Assembly (NCBI RefSeq): GCF_021405525.1
Contig: NZ_JAGQAG010000001.1
Span: 186,001 to 250,000, forward strand
From: Ruegeria pomeroyi
GTDB lineage: Bacteria; Pseudomonadota; Alphaproteobacteria; Rhodobacterales; Rhodobacteraceae
Length of the DNA stretch: 64,000 bases
Reading direction: 5' to 3'
Shown piece after piece: positions 9,038-18,229 of this stretch. The notes beneath the pieces were generated by a model. The model saw nothing but the letters and a program-made list of their open reading frames with translations. It was not told the DNA's origin and did not search any database. Numbering within the stretch: position 1 is the first letter of the stretch; every line of letters starts with the position of its first letter. Both the position numbers and the translations under genes were made by a program.

Positions 9038-10324
9038 TCACTTTCCCAAGCAAAAGGACGCAAAGATTTCGTCCAGCAACGTTTCCACACCGATCCGACC
9101 GACCAGCGATTCCAACGCACGGATCGCAGTGCGCAGTTCTTCGGCAGCGATATCATACAGGTCCGGGCCCGATTCCAGAACAGTGCCGGTACGATCCAGG
9201 GCGTCCAATGCTGTTCTCATTGCCACACGATGACGTTCGCGGGTTGCGATACCGGCGCTGGCGGAACGGGTCGTCAACACACCCGAGATGCGCTGCACCA
9301 GCTGATCAACCCCCTGCCCTGTCACGCCCGAAATCGCGTTTGCCGTATCCGTGCGCTGATCAGCCTTTGGGAGGACATGCAGGTCGCCGGGCTGCAATAC
9401 CACGCCCGTGGCGATGACATCCTCTGTCAGGAACACCCGAAGATCGGCCTGATCCGCACGACGCCGAGCCAAGGCAATACCCATCCCCTCGACCAGATCA
9501 CCGGTTTCGCGCAGGCCAGCAGTGTCGAGCAGAGTGACCGGCAGCCCGCGAAGGTCCATACGTACCTCGATCACATCACGGGTGGTTCCTGCCACCTCGG
9601 ATGTCAACGCTGCCTCACGGCCCGCCAACATGTTCAACAAGGTAGACTTGCCCGCATTTGGCGGCCCGATAATCGCCACTTCGAACCCGGTTCGAATGCG
9701 TTCCGCGATACGAACGCCGGCGATCTCACGTTCCAGATCCGCGCGCACGTCAGCCAACAGCGCCCGCACCTCGGGGCTGACATCGGTCGGAACCTCTTCA
9801 TCGGCAAAGTCGATCACCGCTTCTAGCAGCGCGGCGGCGCGAATCAGTTTGGCACGCCATCCTTCGGCCAACCGGCCCAGTGCGCCATTCAGCACCGCCT
9901 GCGCCTGCTTGCGCTGCGCCTCGGTCTCGGCGTCGATCAGGTCGGCCAACCCCTCGACCTGGGGAAGCGACATCTTGCCGTTTTCCAGCGCCCTCCGGGT
10001 GAATTCCCCGGGCTCAGCTAGGCGCAATCCATTAAGATCGCCCAGGCAACGCAGCACCGCTTCGGTGGTAGCGAGGCTGCCATGTATCTGGAATTCGGCA
10101 ACGTCCTCGCCAGTGAAGCTGGCAGGTGCCGCAAAGGTCAGCACCACACCGTCATCCAGGCGGGCACCCTGCGCATCCTTCAGCTGCCGGACCGACAGGC
10201 CCCGCGACGGCAGGTCGGGCCCCGCCAGCAGGCAGGCGGTCTGATAGGCACGCGGACCGGACAGGCGGATGACTGCAACACCCGCCTTGCCCTGCGCCGT
10301 GGCCAAGGCAAAAATCGTGTCCAT
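9038..10324 (-). CDS. mnmE: tRNA modification GTPase MnmE
   Basis: MnmE/TrmE (428 aa) is the GTPase partner of MnmG in U34 modification. The N-terminal folate-binding domain begins [23 protein letters not shown]. The G domain shows [12 protein letters not shown] and [10 protein letters not shown]. The C-terminus ends with FCLGK, the family's conserved cysteine tail. Slightly shorter than the E. coli protein, as is usual in this group. It sits between rho and mnmG on the same strand. Confidence 0.96.
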   Translation of the reverse strand: MDTIFALATAQGKAGVAVIRLSGPRAYQTACLLAGPDLPSRGLSVRQLKDAQGARLDDGVVLTFAAPASFTGEDVAEFQIHGSLATTEAVLRCLGDLNGLRLAEPGEFTRRALENGKMSLPQVEGLADLIDAETEAQRKQAQAVLNGALGRLAEGWRAKLIRAAALLEAVIDFADEEVPTDVSPEVRALLADVRADLEREIAGVRIAERIRTGFEVAIIGPPNAGKSTLLNMLAGREAALTSEVAGTTRDVIEVRMDLRGLPVTLLDTAGLRETGDLVEGMGIALARRRADQADLRVFLTEDVIATGVVLQPGDLHVLPKADQRTDTANAISGVTGQGVDQLVQRISGVLTTRSASAGIATRERHRVAMRTALDALDRTGTVLESGPDLYDIAAEELRTAIRALESLVGRIGVETLLDEIFASFCLGK

Positions 10325-10355
10325 ATCCTTGCCCTCGCGCTGCCTGGATACCGGA

Positions 10356-11627
10356 TCAGGTATTCATCGAATCGAAGAATTCGCCGTTTGTCTTGGTCTG
10401 TTTCAGCTTTGACAACAGGAACTCGATCGCGTCGGTCGTGCCCATCGGATTGAGGATCCGACGCAAGACAAAGGTTTTTTGCAGATCGCCCTTATCGACC
10501 AACAGATCCTCTTTCCGGGTACCGGATTTCAGGATGTCGATAGCCGGGAATACCCGCTTGTCGGCGATTTTCCGATCCAGCACGATTTCAGAGTTACCGG
10601 TGCCCTTGAACTCTTCAAAGATCACTTCGTCCATCCGGCTGCCGGTATCAATCAGCGCGGTTGCGATGATGGTCAGCGAACCGCCCTCTTCGATGTTCCG
10701 GGCCGCACCGAAGAACCGCTTGGGCCGCTGCAACGCATTGGCATCCACACCACCGGTCAGAACCTTACCCGAGGACGGGACAACTGTGTTGAATGCCCTA
10801 CCAAGTCTTGTGATCGAGTCGAGCAAGATAACAACATCTCGTTTATGTTCGACCAGGCGCTTGGCCTTTTCGATCACCATTTCCGACACGGCTACGTGGC
10901 GGGTCGCTGGTTCATCAAAGGTCGAGGACACCACCTCGCCCTTGACCGAGCGCTGCATGTCGGTGACTTCCTCGGGGCGTTCGTCGATCAACAGAACGAT
11001 CAGATAGCACTCGGGGTGGTTACGCTCGATCGAGTGGGCAATGTTCTGTAGGATCACCGTCTTACCGGTCCGCGGCGGCGCCACGATCAGCGAGCGCTGG
11101 CCCTTCCCGATAGGCGCGACCAGATCGATCACCCGGGCCGAACGGTCCTTGATGGTGGGATCCTCGATCTCCATCTTCAGCCGTTCATCCGGGTAGAGAG
11201 GTGTCAGGTTATCAAAGGCAATCTTATGACGCGCCCTTTCAGGGTCTTCAAAATTGATCTTGGTGACATTGGTCAGCGCAAAATAGCGCTCGTTGTCGTC
11301 GGGCGCCTTGATCGCACCCTCGATCGTATCGCCGGTGCGCAAGCTGTACTGGCGGATCATGTCCGGCGAGACATAGATGTCATCCGGACCTGGCAGATAG
11401 TTCGCTTCGGGCGAGCGGAGAAAGCCAAAGCCGTCCTGCAGCACCTCAAGCACGCCATCGCCGCCGATGGTCCATCCCTCATCCGCGCGCTCGCGCAGGA
11501 TCTGGAACATCATCTCGCCCTTGCGCATGGTCGAGGCGTTTTCGATCTCCAGCTCCTCGGCCATGGACAACAGGTCCTTGGGACTCTTTGCCTTGAGATC
11601 GGCGAGATTCAGGGATTCGATCGTCAT
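10356..11627 (-). CDS. rho: Transcription termination factor Rho
   Basis: Rho (423 aa) is the hexameric RNA helicase that ends untranslated transcripts. It has an N-terminal Rho-N helix bundle ([22 protein letters not shown]), an RNA-binding cold-shock-like domain ([23 protein letters not shown]), and an ATPase core with Walker A (PRTGKT) and the [11 protein letters not shown] segment. No insertions are seen. A hairpin lies in its 5' leader. Confidence 0.97.
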   Translation of the reverse strand: MTIESLNLADLKAKSPKDLLSMAEELEIENASTMRKGEMMFQILRERADEGWTIGGDGVLEVLQDGFGFLRSPEANYLPGPDDIYVSPDMIRQYSLRTGDTIEGAIKAPDDNERYFALTNVTKINFEDPERARHKIAFDNLTPLYPDERLKMEIEDPTIKDRSARVIDLVAPIGKGQRSLIVAPPRTGKTVILQNIAHSIERNHPECYLIVLLIDERPEEVTDMQRSVKGEVVSSTFDEPATRHVAVSEMVIEKAKRLVEHKRDVVILLDSITRLGRAFNTVVPSSGKVLTGGVDANALQRPKRFFGAARNIEEGGSLTIIATALIDTGSRMDEVIFEEFKGTGNSEIVLDRKIADKRVFPAIDILKSGTRKEDLLVDKGDLQKTFVLRRILNPMGTTDAIEFLLSKLKQTKTNGEFFDSMNT

Positions 11628-11642
11628 CGTATACGGACCCTC

Positions 11643-11660
11643 TGCCGCCCTGTGGCGGCA
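11643..11660 (-). other. Hairpin in the rho leader
   Basis: A perfect 7-bp stem (TGCCGCC with GGCGGCA) and 4-base loop lies 15 bases upstream of the rho start codon, next to an AGAGGG ribosome site. It could influence rho translation or termination of upstream hemJ transcription. There is no T-run, so it is not an intrinsic terminator. Confidence 0.35.
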
Positions 11661-11752
11661 CTAGAACGGAATATGTGAATAGGAGACGCGGATGCCCGGA
11701 CGGGCGCGTTGGCCCATAGATAAGCGCGCTGGCAGGCAGAGTCAAAGGGGGA

Positions 11753-12202
11753 TCAGAATTTCACGATCACCGACAGCACGATCACCACCATTAGCAGCGT
11801 CGGCACCTCGTTCATCATCCGGTACTGGCGCCCGGTCAATCGGTTTTGCCCTGACAGGAACGCGCGACGGCGGGCGTTGAGCCATTCATGGAACCAGGTC
11901 ATCGCAATGACGGATACACCCTTGGTCCAGGGCCAGACCTCGCCCCAGTCGACGATACCCGGCGTCAGAACCATGATCAGACCACAGACCCAGGACACGA
12001 TCATTGCCGGTCGCATGATCACGCGCATCAGCTTTTCTTCCATCTCGTGAAAGATCGCCGGTGCGTTCTGCACCTTCTCAGCCTTTTCGACGTGATAGAC
12101 AAACAGCCGGGGCAGATAGAACAGACCGGCCATCCAGCTGATCACCGCCATGATGTGCAGGGATTTGACCCATGGGTACAGGGTGAACAGAAGGTCGGTC
12201 AT
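11753..12202 (-). CDS. hemJ: Protoporphyrinogen IX oxidase HemJ (CopD-like membrane protein)
   Basis: HemJ (149 aa) oxidises protoporphyrinogen IX in heme synthesis in bacteria that lack HemY/HemG oxidases. Four hydrophobic helices are visible. The first carries HIMAVISWMAGLFYLPRLFVYH, with the conserved histidines thought to bind heme. The frame extends upstream into AT-rich DNA, but the family start is the ATG at 12202. It lies between rho and the proposed oriC. Confidence 0.9.
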   Translation of the reverse strand: MTDLLFTLYPWVKSLHIMAVISWMAGLFYLPRLFVYHVEKAEKVQNAPAIFHEMEEKLMRVIMRPAMIVSWVCGLIMVLTPGIVDWGEVWPWTKGVSVIAMTWFHEWLNARRRAFLSGQNRLTGRQYRMMNEVPTLLMVVIVLSVIVKF

Positions 12203-12289
12203 TATGTCTCTCTTCGGGCGATTGGTCTCGTATCTAATAATAAAAAAGAAAAGAAGAAAGATTGATGGTTTTGTAGGTAGCTCCGTTTT

Positions 12290-12298
12290 CGTGGATAA
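12290..12298 (-). promoter_or_regulatory. DnaA box, 8 of 9
   Basis: Read on the minus strand it is TTATCCACG, one base from the TTWTNCACA consensus. Confidence 0.6.
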
Positions 12299-12357
12299 CT
12301 GTTCTCTCCCTGCGGTTTTCCCCAATGTGAGAAACTTTGCGCGTATGTTCCATGTTC

Positions 12358-12366
12358 TGTGGAAAA
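12358..12366 (-). promoter_or_regulatory. DnaA box, perfect
   Basis: On the minus strand TTTTCCACA matches the TTWTNCACA consensus exactly. It adjoins the second AT-rich tract. Confidence 0.7.
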
Positions 12367-12384
12367 TTCAAGCATTATTCTTTT

Positions 12385-12399
12385 TTAACAATGTCTTAT
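12385..12399 (+). promoter_or_regulatory. CtrA-like motif in oriC region
   Basis: TTAA, 7 bases, then TTAT. This is one base from the CtrA consensus TTAA-N7-TTAA, which marks origins silenced by CtrA in Caulobacter. A single degenerate copy in AT-rich DNA can arise by chance. Confidence 0.3.
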
Positions 12400-12606
12400 G
12401 TCACTATCATTTGCCGGATTAAATCGGGGAGCGCACGGGGAGGCCCATGAATAGGTCGGATTATCCCAACTGTCGCGGTTATCCTTGTCCAGATGGGACG
12501 GAACTCGGGCGACTCGGGTGAGATTTCTGCAATTTCACCGGACTTGCACGTCAAGGCGAAAAGCATGAAAACCCATACTTGAGCAATCACCAGATTTCCC
12601 ACGGGG

Positions 12607-12615
12607 TTTTCCACA
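12607..12615 (+). promoter_or_regulatory. DnaA box, perfect, abutting the maf start
   Basis: TTTTCCACA matches the consensus exactly; its final A is the first base of the maf ATG. DnaA bound here would cover the translation-start region of maf. Confidence 0.65.
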
Positions 12616-13214
12616 TGACTGTCCCCCTCATCCTGGCATCGGGTTCCGCCATCCGGGCCCAGTTGCTGGAAAACGCGGCCGTCCCTTTTACCAAGGATGT
12701 ACCGCGCGTCGATGAAGAAGCGGTAAAGGCAGCCTTGCTGGCCGAGGGCGCGCCACCGCGCGATATCGCCGATGCGCTGGCCGAGATGAAGGCACGCAAG
12801 ATCAGCGACAAACATCCCGGCGCCATGGTGTTGGGATGCGATCAGGTGCTCGACTTTCAGGGCAGGCTGTTGTCCAAGCCTGACAGCCCCGAGACCGCAC
12901 TGGCCGAGCTGAAACAGATGAGCGGTCAGCGGCACATGCTCTTGTCAGCAGCAGTGATCTATGAAAACGGGCAACCCGTCTGGCGCCATGTCGGGCAGGT
13001 CCGTCTGCGGATGCGGGCATTGTCCGACAGCTATCTGACAGGCTATGTCACCCGCAATTGGGACAGCATTCGCCACGCGGTCGGCGGTTACAAGCTCGAG
13101 GAAGAAGGCGTGCGCCTGTTCTCGGCCATTGACGGGGATCATTTTAACGTTTTGGGTATGCCCCTATTGGAACTACTGAATTTTTTTGCATTGCGCGGAG
13201 TGATCGACACATGA
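12615..13214 (+). CDS. maf: Maf family nucleotide pyrophosphatase
   Basis: Maf-like protein (199 aa), a pyrophosphatase acting on modified or methylated nucleoside triphosphates and linked to septum control. The N-terminal LILASGSAIRAQLLENA matches the family substrate-binding loop, and GCDQVLDF carries the conserved acidic residue. A TTG 36 bases upstream is in frame, but homology starts at the ATG at 12615. It is the first rightward gene after the proposed origin and overlaps aroE by 4 bases. Confidence 0.9.
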   Translation: MTVPLILASGSAIRAQLLENAAVPFTKDVPRVDEEAVKAALLAEGAPPRDIADALAEMKARKISDKHPGAMVLGCDQVLDFQGRLLSKPDSPETALAELKQMSGQRHMLLSAAVIYENGQPVWRHVGQVRLRMRALSDSYLTGYVTRNWDSIRHAVGGYKLEEEGVRLFSAIDGDHFNVLGMPLLELLNFFALRGVIDT

Positions 13215-14044
13215 CCGAGAACCGGATTCCGCTGGCTGGCGTGATCGGCCACCCGATTTCGCATTCGAAATCCCCCCGGTTACATGGCCACTGGCTTAAG
13301 ACCTATGGCATCAACGGCCACTATATCCCGATGGATGTCGCGCCACAGGACCTGGCGCAGGTGGTGCGTACCCTGCCTAAGGCCGGGTTCGTGGGTGTCA
13401 ACATCACCATTCCGCATAAAGAGGCGGTGATGGCGGTAGCCGATCAGATCACCGACCGCGCCACGCTGATCGGCGCGGTCAATACGCTGATCTTTCGCGA
13501 AGACGGGCGGATCCTTGCCGACAACACCGATGGCTACGGCTTTATGGAAAACCTGCGTGCCGGGGCGCCTGACTGGGACCCGAAATCGGGGCCGGCGGTG
13601 GTGTTCGGCGCAGGTGGCGCAGCACGGGCGGTGATCTCGGCCCTGGCCGAAGCAGGTGTGCCAGAGGTGATCGTCACCAACCGCACGCGGGTGCGGGCCG
13701 ACAAGCTCAAGGATGATTTCGGCCAGCGGGTCACAGTGGCGGACTGGGTTCAGGCCGGCAACGTGGTCGAGGACGCACGCCTGGTGGTGAATACAACGTC
13801 TCTTGGAATGATCGGAAAGCCTGAGCTGCGGGTGCCGCTGGATGGGCTGCGCGCGGATGCGGTGGTGACCGATCTGGTCTATGCGCCGCTCAAGACCCGT
13901 CTTCTGGCCGAGGCTGAAGAGATGGGATGCACCACGGTCGATGGCTTGGGCATGCTGTTGCATCAGGCGGTGCCGGGATTCGAGCGCTGGTTCGGCGAAC
14001 GACCGGTTGTCGATGCGGCCACGCGCGCGGCTGCGCTCAGATGA
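13211..14044 (+). CDS. aroE: Shikimate dehydrogenase (NADP+)
   Basis: AroE (277 aa) reduces 3-dehydroshikimate in aromatic amino-acid synthesis. Substrate motifs are present: GHPISHSKSPRLHG (about residues 14-27), NITIPHKE with the catalytic lysine, and DNTDGYG. The NADP-binding loop is FGAGGAARAV. It is coupled to maf (ATGA) upstream and coaE (ATGA) downstream. Confidence 0.96.
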   Translation: MTENRIPLAGVIGHPISHSKSPRLHGHWLKTYGINGHYIPMDVAPQDLAQVVRTLPKAGFVGVNITIPHKEAVMAVADQITDRATLIGAVNTLIFREDGRILADNTDGYGFMENLRAGAPDWDPKSGPAVVFGAGGAARAVISALAEAGVPEVIVTNRTRVRADKLKDDFGQRVTVADWVQAGNVVEDARLVVNTTSLGMIGKPELRVPLDGLRADAVVTDLVYAPLKTRLLAEAEEMGCTTVDGLGMLLHQAVPGFERWFGERPVVDAATRAAALR

Positions 14045-14634
14045 CATTTCGACTTGGGTTGACCGGCTCCATCGGCATGGGCAAATCCACCACGGCGCAG
14101 ATGTTCGTGGACGAAGGTTGCGCGCTGTGGGACGCGGATGCGGCGGTGCACAGGCTCTATTCCAGCGGCGGCGCGGCAGTTGCGCCAATGCGGGCGGCCT
14201 TTCCGGATGCGGTGGTTGACGATCAGGTCAGCCGCCCGGCGCTGAAACGCATCATTGCCGAGGATCCGCAGGCTCTGAAACGGATCGAGGCAATTGTGCA
14301 TCCACTGGTGGCCGAGGACCGTGCCCGGTTTCGCGACAGCGCGACGGCGGATATCCTTGTTTTTGACATTCCGCTTCTGTTCGAAACCGGGGGTGAGGCT
14401 GCGATGGACGCGGTTGCCTGTGTCTCGATCCCGCCCGAGGAACAAAGGGCCCGTGTCATGGCGCGCGGCACCATGACCGAGGCACAGTTCGAACAGATCC
14501 GGGCCAAGCAGATGCCGAACGAAGAAAAATGTGCGCGATCCGATTTCGTGATCGTGACCGACACACTGGACCATGCCCGCGCCCAGGTGCAGGATATCGT
14601 CAGGCAGATACGGGCGGGGATGAACCATGCGTGA
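14041..14634 (+). CDS. coaE: Dephospho-CoA kinase
   Basis: CoaE (197 aa) catalyses the last step of coenzyme A synthesis. The P-loop GLTGSIGMGKSTT (about residues 6-18) and the DIPLLFETG motif are intact. The frame is open further upstream inside aroE, but the ATG at 14041 overlaps the aroE stop and gives the family N-terminus. It overlaps dnaQ by 8 bases. Confidence 0.95.
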   Translation: MTFRLGLTGSIGMGKSTTAQMFVDEGCALWDADAAVHRLYSSGGAAVAPMRAAFPDAVVDDQVSRPALKRIIAEDPQALKRIEAIVHPLVAEDRARFRDSATADILVFDIPLLFETGGEAAMDAVACVSIPPEEQRARVMARGTMTEAQFEQIRAKQMPNEEKCARSDFVIVTDTLDHARAQVQDIVRQIRAGMNHA

Positions 14635-15352
14635 GATCGTACTCGACACTGAAACGACCGGATTCGACCCTGAAACCGGCGATCGTATTGTCGAGATTGG
14701 TGCAGTCGAACTGTGGAACCACATCGCCACCGGCAACACCTATCACCAGTATATCAACCCCGAACGCATGATGCCCGCCGAGGCCTTTGGCGTGCACGGG
14801 ATCGGACCCGACATCCTGGAGCCGCCGCAACAGCCCGAACCGGGTCAGGTGACCCTGCGGGACAAGCCGGTCTTTGCCAAGGTTGGGCAGGCGTTTCGCG
14901 ATTTCGTGGCGGATTCCCATCTGATCATCCACAACGCGTCCTTTGACATGAAGTTCCTGAATGCCGAACTGCGCTGGATGGGTCTGCCTGAAATTCCGTT
15001 TGACCGGGCCATCGACACGCTGGGCATGGCGCGGCGCAAATTTCCGGGTTCGCCCGCCACGCTGGACGCGCTGTGCCGCCGGTTCGGTATCGACAACTCG
15101 AACCGGGTGTTGCACGGCGCCTTGCTGGATGCCGAGATTCTGGCCGAGGTCTATCTGGAGCTGATTGGCGGCAAGCAGCCCGATTTCGGACTGTCGACTG
15201 TGGCAAGCAGCGGTGGCACCGGTGCAGAGACTGCCTGGCGCCCGATGCCAAGGCCAACCCCCCTGTCCGCCCGGATCACCGAGGCAGAGCGCGCGGCGCA
15301 TGCCGAGTTTGTCGAGAAACTGGGGGAAAACGCGGTGTGGAAACGCGCCTGA
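14627..15352 (+). CDS. dnaQ: DNA polymerase III subunit epsilon (proofreading exonuclease)
   Basis: DnaQ (241 aa) supplies 3'-5' proofreading to the replicative polymerase. Exo motifs are complete: LDTETTGFDP (ExoI), HNASFDMKFLNAEL (ExoII) and HGALLDAEILAEVYLE (ExoIII, H-x5-D type). The C-terminal region, about residues 185-241, should contact the alpha subunit. It is last in the maf-aroE-coaE-dnaQ operon and converges on secB. Confidence 0.95.
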   Translation: MREIVLDTETTGFDPETGDRIVEIGAVELWNHIATGNTYHQYINPERMMPAEAFGVHGIGPDILEPPQQPEPGQVTLRDKPVFAKVGQAFRDFVADSHLIIHNASFDMKFLNAELRWMGLPEIPFDRAIDTLGMARRKFPGSPATLDALCRRFGIDNSNRVLHGALLDAEILAEVYLELIGGKQPDFGLSTVASSGGTGAETAWRPMPRPTPLSARITEAERAAHAEFVEKLGENAVWKRA

Positions 15353-15367
15353 CCGGGGTCAGGCGCG
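15344..15367. terminator. Hairpin between convergent dnaQ and secB
   Basis: A perfect inverted repeat of 11 bases per arm (15344-15354 and 15357-15367) spans the dnaQ stop codon and ends 9 bases before the secB stop. It lacks a T-run, but its position suits a two-way transcript end. Confidence 0.45.
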
Positions 15368-15376
15368 CGTTCCGGA

Positions 15377-15874
15377 TCAGGCGTCGGCCTTTTGTTCGGC
15401 CTGCGCGGCTGCCTGCTGGCGGGCCAGTTCGGAGCGGTACAGCGCCATGAAGTCAATATTGTCGAGGTTCAGCGGCGGATAGCCACCGTCGCGGGTGATG
15501 TCGCTGACGATACGGCGCAGGAACGGGAACAGCATCCGCGGGCACTCGATCAGCAGGAACGGGTGCAATTGCTCGTTCGGCACACCCTCGACATGGAAGA
15601 TGCCACAATAGTCGATCTCGAACACGAACAGCACATCGTCCATGCCTTTGGCCTTGGACGTGATGTTCAGCTTGATCGCAACCTCGTACTGGTTTTCGGT
15701 GCTGCGCTTTTTCGCATCCAGATTGACCTGGACATTGACATCGGGCTGCACGTCGCCCGAGGCGCCGCGCTGTGCCATGACGTTTTCAAACGACATGTCA
15801 CGAATGAACTGACCCAATACACGCATCTGGATCTGGGGCGGCTGCTGTGCAGCGGCGGCGTCGGTCTCGGCCAT
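15377..15874 (-). CDS. secB: Protein-export chaperone SecB
   Basis: SecB (165 aa) is the tetrameric cytoplasmic chaperone that keeps preproteins unfolded and hands them to SecA. Family segments QMRVLGQFIRDMSFENV and CPRMLFPFLRRIVSDITRDGGYPPL are clear. Length is normal for alphaproteobacteria. The neighbours fxsA and the Tim44-like gene also concern the inner membrane. Confidence 0.96.
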   Translation of the reverse strand: MAETDAAAAQQPPQIQMRVLGQFIRDMSFENVMAQRGASGDVQPDVNVQVNLDAKKRSTENQYEVAIKLNITSKAKGMDDVLFVFEIDYCGIFHVEGVPNEQLHPFLLIECPRMLFPFLRRIVSDITRDGGYPPLNLDNIDFMALYRSELARQQAAAQAEQKADA

Positions 15875-15928
15875 GAAATCCTCCGGATTAGCAAATTCGC
15901 CACTGCTTATCAGCTTGGCGCGGTCGGC

Positions 15929-16426
15929 TCAATGGCGGTCGGGCCCCTCGACCCAGCCAGACGGCCCGGCACCTCTTTCGCGATGCGGGCGCACCTCTTC
16001 CCATTCGCCGTCGATCACGTCGCCAGTGTCATGATGCGGTTGGCGCATGCCTGGCCCCGGACCCACCTGAAAGCTGGAAACCTGAACGCGGGCGCGAAGA
16101 TAGCGATAGACGGCAACCCGCACGCCCGGCACCAGCAAGGCAAATCCAAGCGCATCGGTGAAGAAGCCCGGTGTCAGCAGCAAAGCACCGGAAAACAGGA
16201 TCATCGCCCCATGGGCCAGCGGTTCTGTCGGGTCGTCCAACTGGTTGAAGGCACGGTTCAATTGACCCAGCGCCATGCGGCCTTGTGTCCGGACCAGCCA
16301 TGTTCCCAGCACCGCGGTCAGCACCACGATGGCAAGGGTCGGCCACAGCCCGATCAACCCGCCAACCTGAATGAACAGGGCGATCTCGATGATCGGAACC
16401 AGCAGGAAGGCCAGAAACAGATACAT
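15929..16426 (-). CDS. FxsA family membrane protein
   Basis: A 165-aa protein with an FxsA domain of four hydrophobic segments (about residues 1-110, beginning MYLFLAFLLVPIIEIALFIQVGG) and a polar C-terminal tail. FxsA in E. coli modulates phage T7 exclusion when overproduced; its native role is unclear. The frame continues upstream across the intergenic region, but homology begins at the ATG at 16426. It diverges from the Tim44-like gene. Confidence 0.85.
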   Translation of the reverse strand: MYLFLAFLLVPIIEIALFIQVGGLIGLWPTLAIVVLTAVLGTWLVRTQGRMALGQLNRAFNQLDDPTEPLAHGAMILFSGALLLTPGFFTDALGFALLVPGVRVAVYRYLRARVQVSSFQVGPGPGMRQPHHDTGDVIDGEWEEVRPHRERGAGPSGWVEGPDRH

Positions 16427-16535
16427 GCAGCGCGTCCTTTCGCCTGTCGTCAATGGTGGACTTGCCCCCAACCGTTGCCTACATAGTGGTTCTAAGACCA
16501 GGTTACAAAGTTTCTGGCCCGAGACCGAGGACATA

Positions 16536-17192
16536 ATGAACTCTCCCCTGATCCAGCTTCTTGTGCTGGCCGGCATTGCCATTTTCCTGATTCTGCGCCT
16601 GAAAAGCGTGCTTGGAACCCGTGAAGGGTTCGAAAAGCCGCCGGTGCCGAAGCAGCCGGATAACCGCGCGCGGCGCGATTTCGAGGTGATCGAAGGCGGC
16701 CCCGATCGCGACATCACCGACCATGTTCCCGAGGACAGCCCGCAAGCCCAGGCGTTGGCAGCGATGAAACGGATCGAACCGGCCTTTTCGGTCAGTGAAT
16801 TCGTACAGGGAGCGCGCGGCGCCTACGAGATGATCGTAATGGGGTTCGAGCGCGGCAATCTGGACGAGATCGAGCCGTTTCTGGCCGAAGACGTCTTTGA
16901 AACCTTTGTCGGCGTCGTTGCAGCGCGCGAGGATCAGGGTCTTACGATCGAGGCGGAATTCGTCGGTGTGCGGGAAACCGCAATTCAGGACGTTCATTTC
17001 GACAAGGATGGCAACCGGGCCGAAATCACCATGCGTTTCGTGGGCGAACTGACCTCGGTTGTCCGCGATCGCGGCGGCGATGTGGTCGAAGGTAGCCCCA
17101 CGACGGTGAAACGGCAAAAGGACGTCTGGACCTTTGCCCGCGTCATGGGCACCGATGATCCGAACTGGCTGCTTGTCGCCACGGACGCATGA
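16536..17192 (+). CDS. Tim44-like domain protein
   Basis: A 218-aa protein with one N-terminal hydrophobic segment (about residues 4-22), a charged linker, and a C-terminal Tim44/MRP-L45 lipocalin-like domain (about 75-218, from FSVSEFVQGARGAYEMIV). Related to mitochondrial Tim44, which tethers Hsp70 at the translocon. The bacterial role is thought to lie at the inner membrane. A GAGGA site precedes the ATG at 16536. The stop overlaps the mltA start by 4 bases. Its position beside secB fits a secretion-related role, but that is inference. Confidence 0.85.
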   Translation: MNSPLIQLLVLAGIAIFLILRLKSVLGTREGFEKPPVPKQPDNRARRDFEVIEGGPDRDITDHVPEDSPQAQALAAMKRIEPAFSVSEFVQGARGAYEMIVMGFERGNLDEIEPFLAEDVFETFVGVVAAREDQGLTIEAEFVGVRETAIQDVHFDKDGNRAEITMRFVGELTSVVRDRGGDVVEGSPTTVKRQKDVWTFARVMGTDDPNWLLVATDA

Positions 17193-18229
17193 TTGGCGCG
17201 CTCCGGTCGGCTGTTCTGGCAGGTGCCATGATGACCGCCTCGGCCGGAGCGGCAGAGATAACGCATACCGTCTTGTCCTTTGACCAGCTGGACGGTTGGG
17301 TGGAAGACGACCACGCGGCCGCGCTGTCGACATTCTTGAACACCTGCGACCAGTTCAATGATCCGGATTGGCGCAGCCTGTGCGCCATGGCGCGCGAGGC
17401 AACGCCCGAGACCGCGCGTGGGTTTTTCGAGCTGCTGTTTCGCCCCGTCCTGATCGAGGATGGCGAGGATGCGTTGTTCACCGGGTATTTCGAACCTGAA
17501 CTTGAGGGCGCCCGGTTCCCTTCGTCCCGCTATCGGTATCCGGTTTACAAGATGCCGCCCGAGGCGCGCGCCAGCAATCCATGGCTGGACCGGCGCCAAA
17601 TCCTGACCAGCGGCGTGATGGACAATCGCGGACTCGAGATTGCCTGGGTCGATGATCCGGTCGAGCTGTTCTTTCTGCAAATCCAGGGGTCAGGCCGCAT
17701 CCGCCTGCCGGATGGGCAAACCTTGCGGCTGGGATATGGCGGCGCCAACGGGCACCCCTATCGGTCGATCGGGGTCGAACTGGTGCGGCGCGGCATCTAT
17801 TCCGCCCATCAGGTGAGCGCCCAGGTGATCAAGAACTGGGTTCGGCGCAATCCCGAGGCTGGCGAAGAGTTGCTCTATCACAACCCGTCTTATGTTTTCT
17901 TTCGCGAGTTGAAGCACCTGCCCTCGGATCTGGGACCAGTCGGGGCGATGAACCGGTCGGTGACGCCGCTGCGCTCGATCGCGGTCGATCCAGCCTATAC
18001 GCCGCTTGGTGCGCCGGTCTGGGTCGAAAAGAACGGCGCCGGCCTGATGCGGCGACTGATGATCGCGCAGGATACCGGATCGGCCATCAAGGGGGCGCAG
18101 CGGGCCGATATCTTTTTTGGCACAGGCGATGCAGCGGGACAGGCGGCAGGTACGTTGCGTGATCCGGGCCGCATGGTGGTTCTGCTACCGATCCAGCGCG
18201 CCTATGCCCTGTTGCCGGACGGGTACTGA
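17189..18229 (+). CDS. mltA: Membrane-bound lytic transglycosylase A family protein (MltA)
   Basis: A murein transglycosylase of 346 aa. A signal peptide (about residues 1-22, ending SAGAAE) directs it to the periplasm. The MltA domain (about 85-240) includes FTGYFEPELEGAR and FFLQIQGSGRIRLPDG. The C-terminal 3D domain carries the aspartates in IAVDPAYTPLG, AQDTGSAIKGAQRAD. I see no lipobox cysteine, so unlike E. coli MltA it is probably soluble or held by the signal segment. Overlaps both neighbours. Confidence 0.92.
   Translation: MIGALRSAVLAGAMMTASAGAAEITHTVLSFDQLDGWVEDDHAAALSTFLNTCDQFNDPDWRSLCAMAREATPETARGFFELLFRPVLIEDGEDALFTGYFEPELEGARFPSSRYRYPVYKMPPEARASNPWLDRRQILTSGVMDNRGLEIAWVDDPVELFFLQIQGSGRIRLPDGQTLRLGYGGANGHPYRSIGVELVRRGIYSAHQVSAQVIKNWVRRNPEAGEELLYHNPSYVFFRELKHLPSDLGPVGAMNRSVTPLRSIAVDPAYTPLGAPVWVEKNGAGLMRRLMIAQDTGSAIKGAQRADIFFGTGDAAGQAAGTLRDPGRMVVLLPIQRAYALLPDGY

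Larger units (their letters stand above)
12203..12614. other. Putative chromosomal replication origin (oriC)
   Basis: This 412-base stretch has no credible gene and is the only gap of this size in the window. It is markedly AT-rich at 12228-12262 and 12367-12412. It contains two perfect DnaA boxes (12358-12366 minus, 12607-12615 plus), one 8/9 box (12290-12298 minus) and a CtrA-like motif. Gene direction flips across it: hemJ to parB read leftward and maf to dnaQ rightward. The parAB genes and both parS sites are nearby. In other alphaproteobacteria oriC lies in a comparable hem/maf/aroE/coaE/dnaQ neighbourhood. No direct functional evidence is available from sequence alone. Confidence 0.75.

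Noticed and set aside
12150-12422. 90-codon frame running through the proposed oriC
   Set aside because: Overlaps hemJ antisense and AT-rich origin DNA; no ribosome site or homology.
12461-12487. Two further DnaA-like words (TTATCCCAA, TTATCCTTG)
   Set aside because: Two and three mismatches to the consensus; not counted as boxes.
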